Positions 13,920-13,993 of a stretch of 13,993 nt of DNA are shown in pieces. The notes under the pieces were generated by a model. That model worked only from the letters and a program-made list of their open reading frames with translations, was not told where the DNA came from and did no database searches. The position numbers and the translations under genes are program-made. Location: positions 1 through 13,993 of the forward strand of contig CALCFP010000246.1 in NCBI GenBank assembly GCA_937900725.1, in the 5' to 3' direction. The first letter of the stretch is position 1. Every line of letters begins with the position of its first letter. The stretch comes from an uncultured Bacteroidota bacterium. GTDB taxonomy: Bacteria; Bacteroidota; Bacteroidia; Bacteroidales; SZUA-534.

Positions 13920-13993
13920 TTGATAAAAAAAGTTTCTATATTTGTCAATTATTTCATCGGCAGTAAAAACACCGATATCACAGCTCATAACAT
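13920..13993 (+). CDS. Possible start of an unidentified gene, cut by window edge
   Basis: From a TTG at 13920 the plus strand is open to the window edge, reading (M)IKKVSIFVNYFIGSKNTDI and then TAHN. The promoter-like TATCTTTG lies about 45 nt upstream. I do not recognise the protein. The upstream nine-codon frame MNNRIKIIL ends exactly across this TTG; one added base would fuse the two frames. Caution is needed because the opposite strand is also open from the edge to a TAA at 13868-13866, in exactly antisense codons, so one of the two is a shadow. Confidence 0.25.
   Translation, partial: MIKKVSIFVNYFIGSKNTDITAHN

Noticed and set aside
13956..13976. ATCGG/CCGAT inverted repeat near the right edge as a terminator
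   Set aside because: The stem is only 5 bp with an 11-nt loop, and no T-run follows.

Overview
The window looks like chromosomal DNA from a low-GC member of the Bacteroidota, most likely Bacteroidales. The evidence is families largely confined to that phylum (DUF4292, the PTGGPKD-type Ig-like lipoprotein, the large DUF4175-like membrane protein next to a small HATPase protein and YbeY) and promoter -7 boxes of the Bacteroidetes TAnnTTTG type instead of classical -10 boxes. Nothing points to a mobile element: I see no transposase, integrase, phage gene, tRNA, rRNA or CRISPR array.

Left part (1-10283, all minus strand): nine genes read leftward with no junction gap longer than 2 nt. The order of transcription is nadA (quinolinate synthase), a MOP-family polysaccharide flippase, dut (dUTPase), a secreted TPR protein, a DUF4292 lipoprotein with LolB-like features, an EnvC-like coiled coil with a degenerate LytM domain, a 1082-residue DUF4175-like inner-membrane coiled-coil protein, a small RsbW-like ATPase, and the first 30 codons of ybeY, which is cut by the window edge. 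The tight coupling suggests one long transcript driven by a -7 box just upstream of nadA. Most of the middle genes concern the envelope; nadA, dut and ybeY are housekeeping genes.

Middle (10284-11181): about 0.9 kb of very AT-rich sequence without a convincing gene, lying between two divergent transcription units. Each unit has one recognisable -7 box close to its own start codon, so roughly 840 bp between them is unexplained. It holds a cluster of eight GTTGA/TCAAC pentamers (several in TGTTGAWAA form), several palindromes, a 13-bp bulged stem-loop, tandem 8-mers and spaced 10-mer direct repeats. This is the part most worth a second look. Possible roles are a replication or chromosome-organising site, a regulator-binding region, or an uncharacterised small RNA.

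Right part (11182-13838, plus strand): a large Ig-like outer-membrane-type lipoprotein overlaps by 4 nt a secreted DUF3108 protein, forming a two-gene unit. The last 155 bases contain a possible promoter and the possible start of another plus-strand gene, with an equally open reading frame on the opposite strand, so this edge is unresolved.

Most genes belong to known conserved families. I do not see a clear new multi-gene system; the open questions are the intergenic region and the roles of the DUF proteins.
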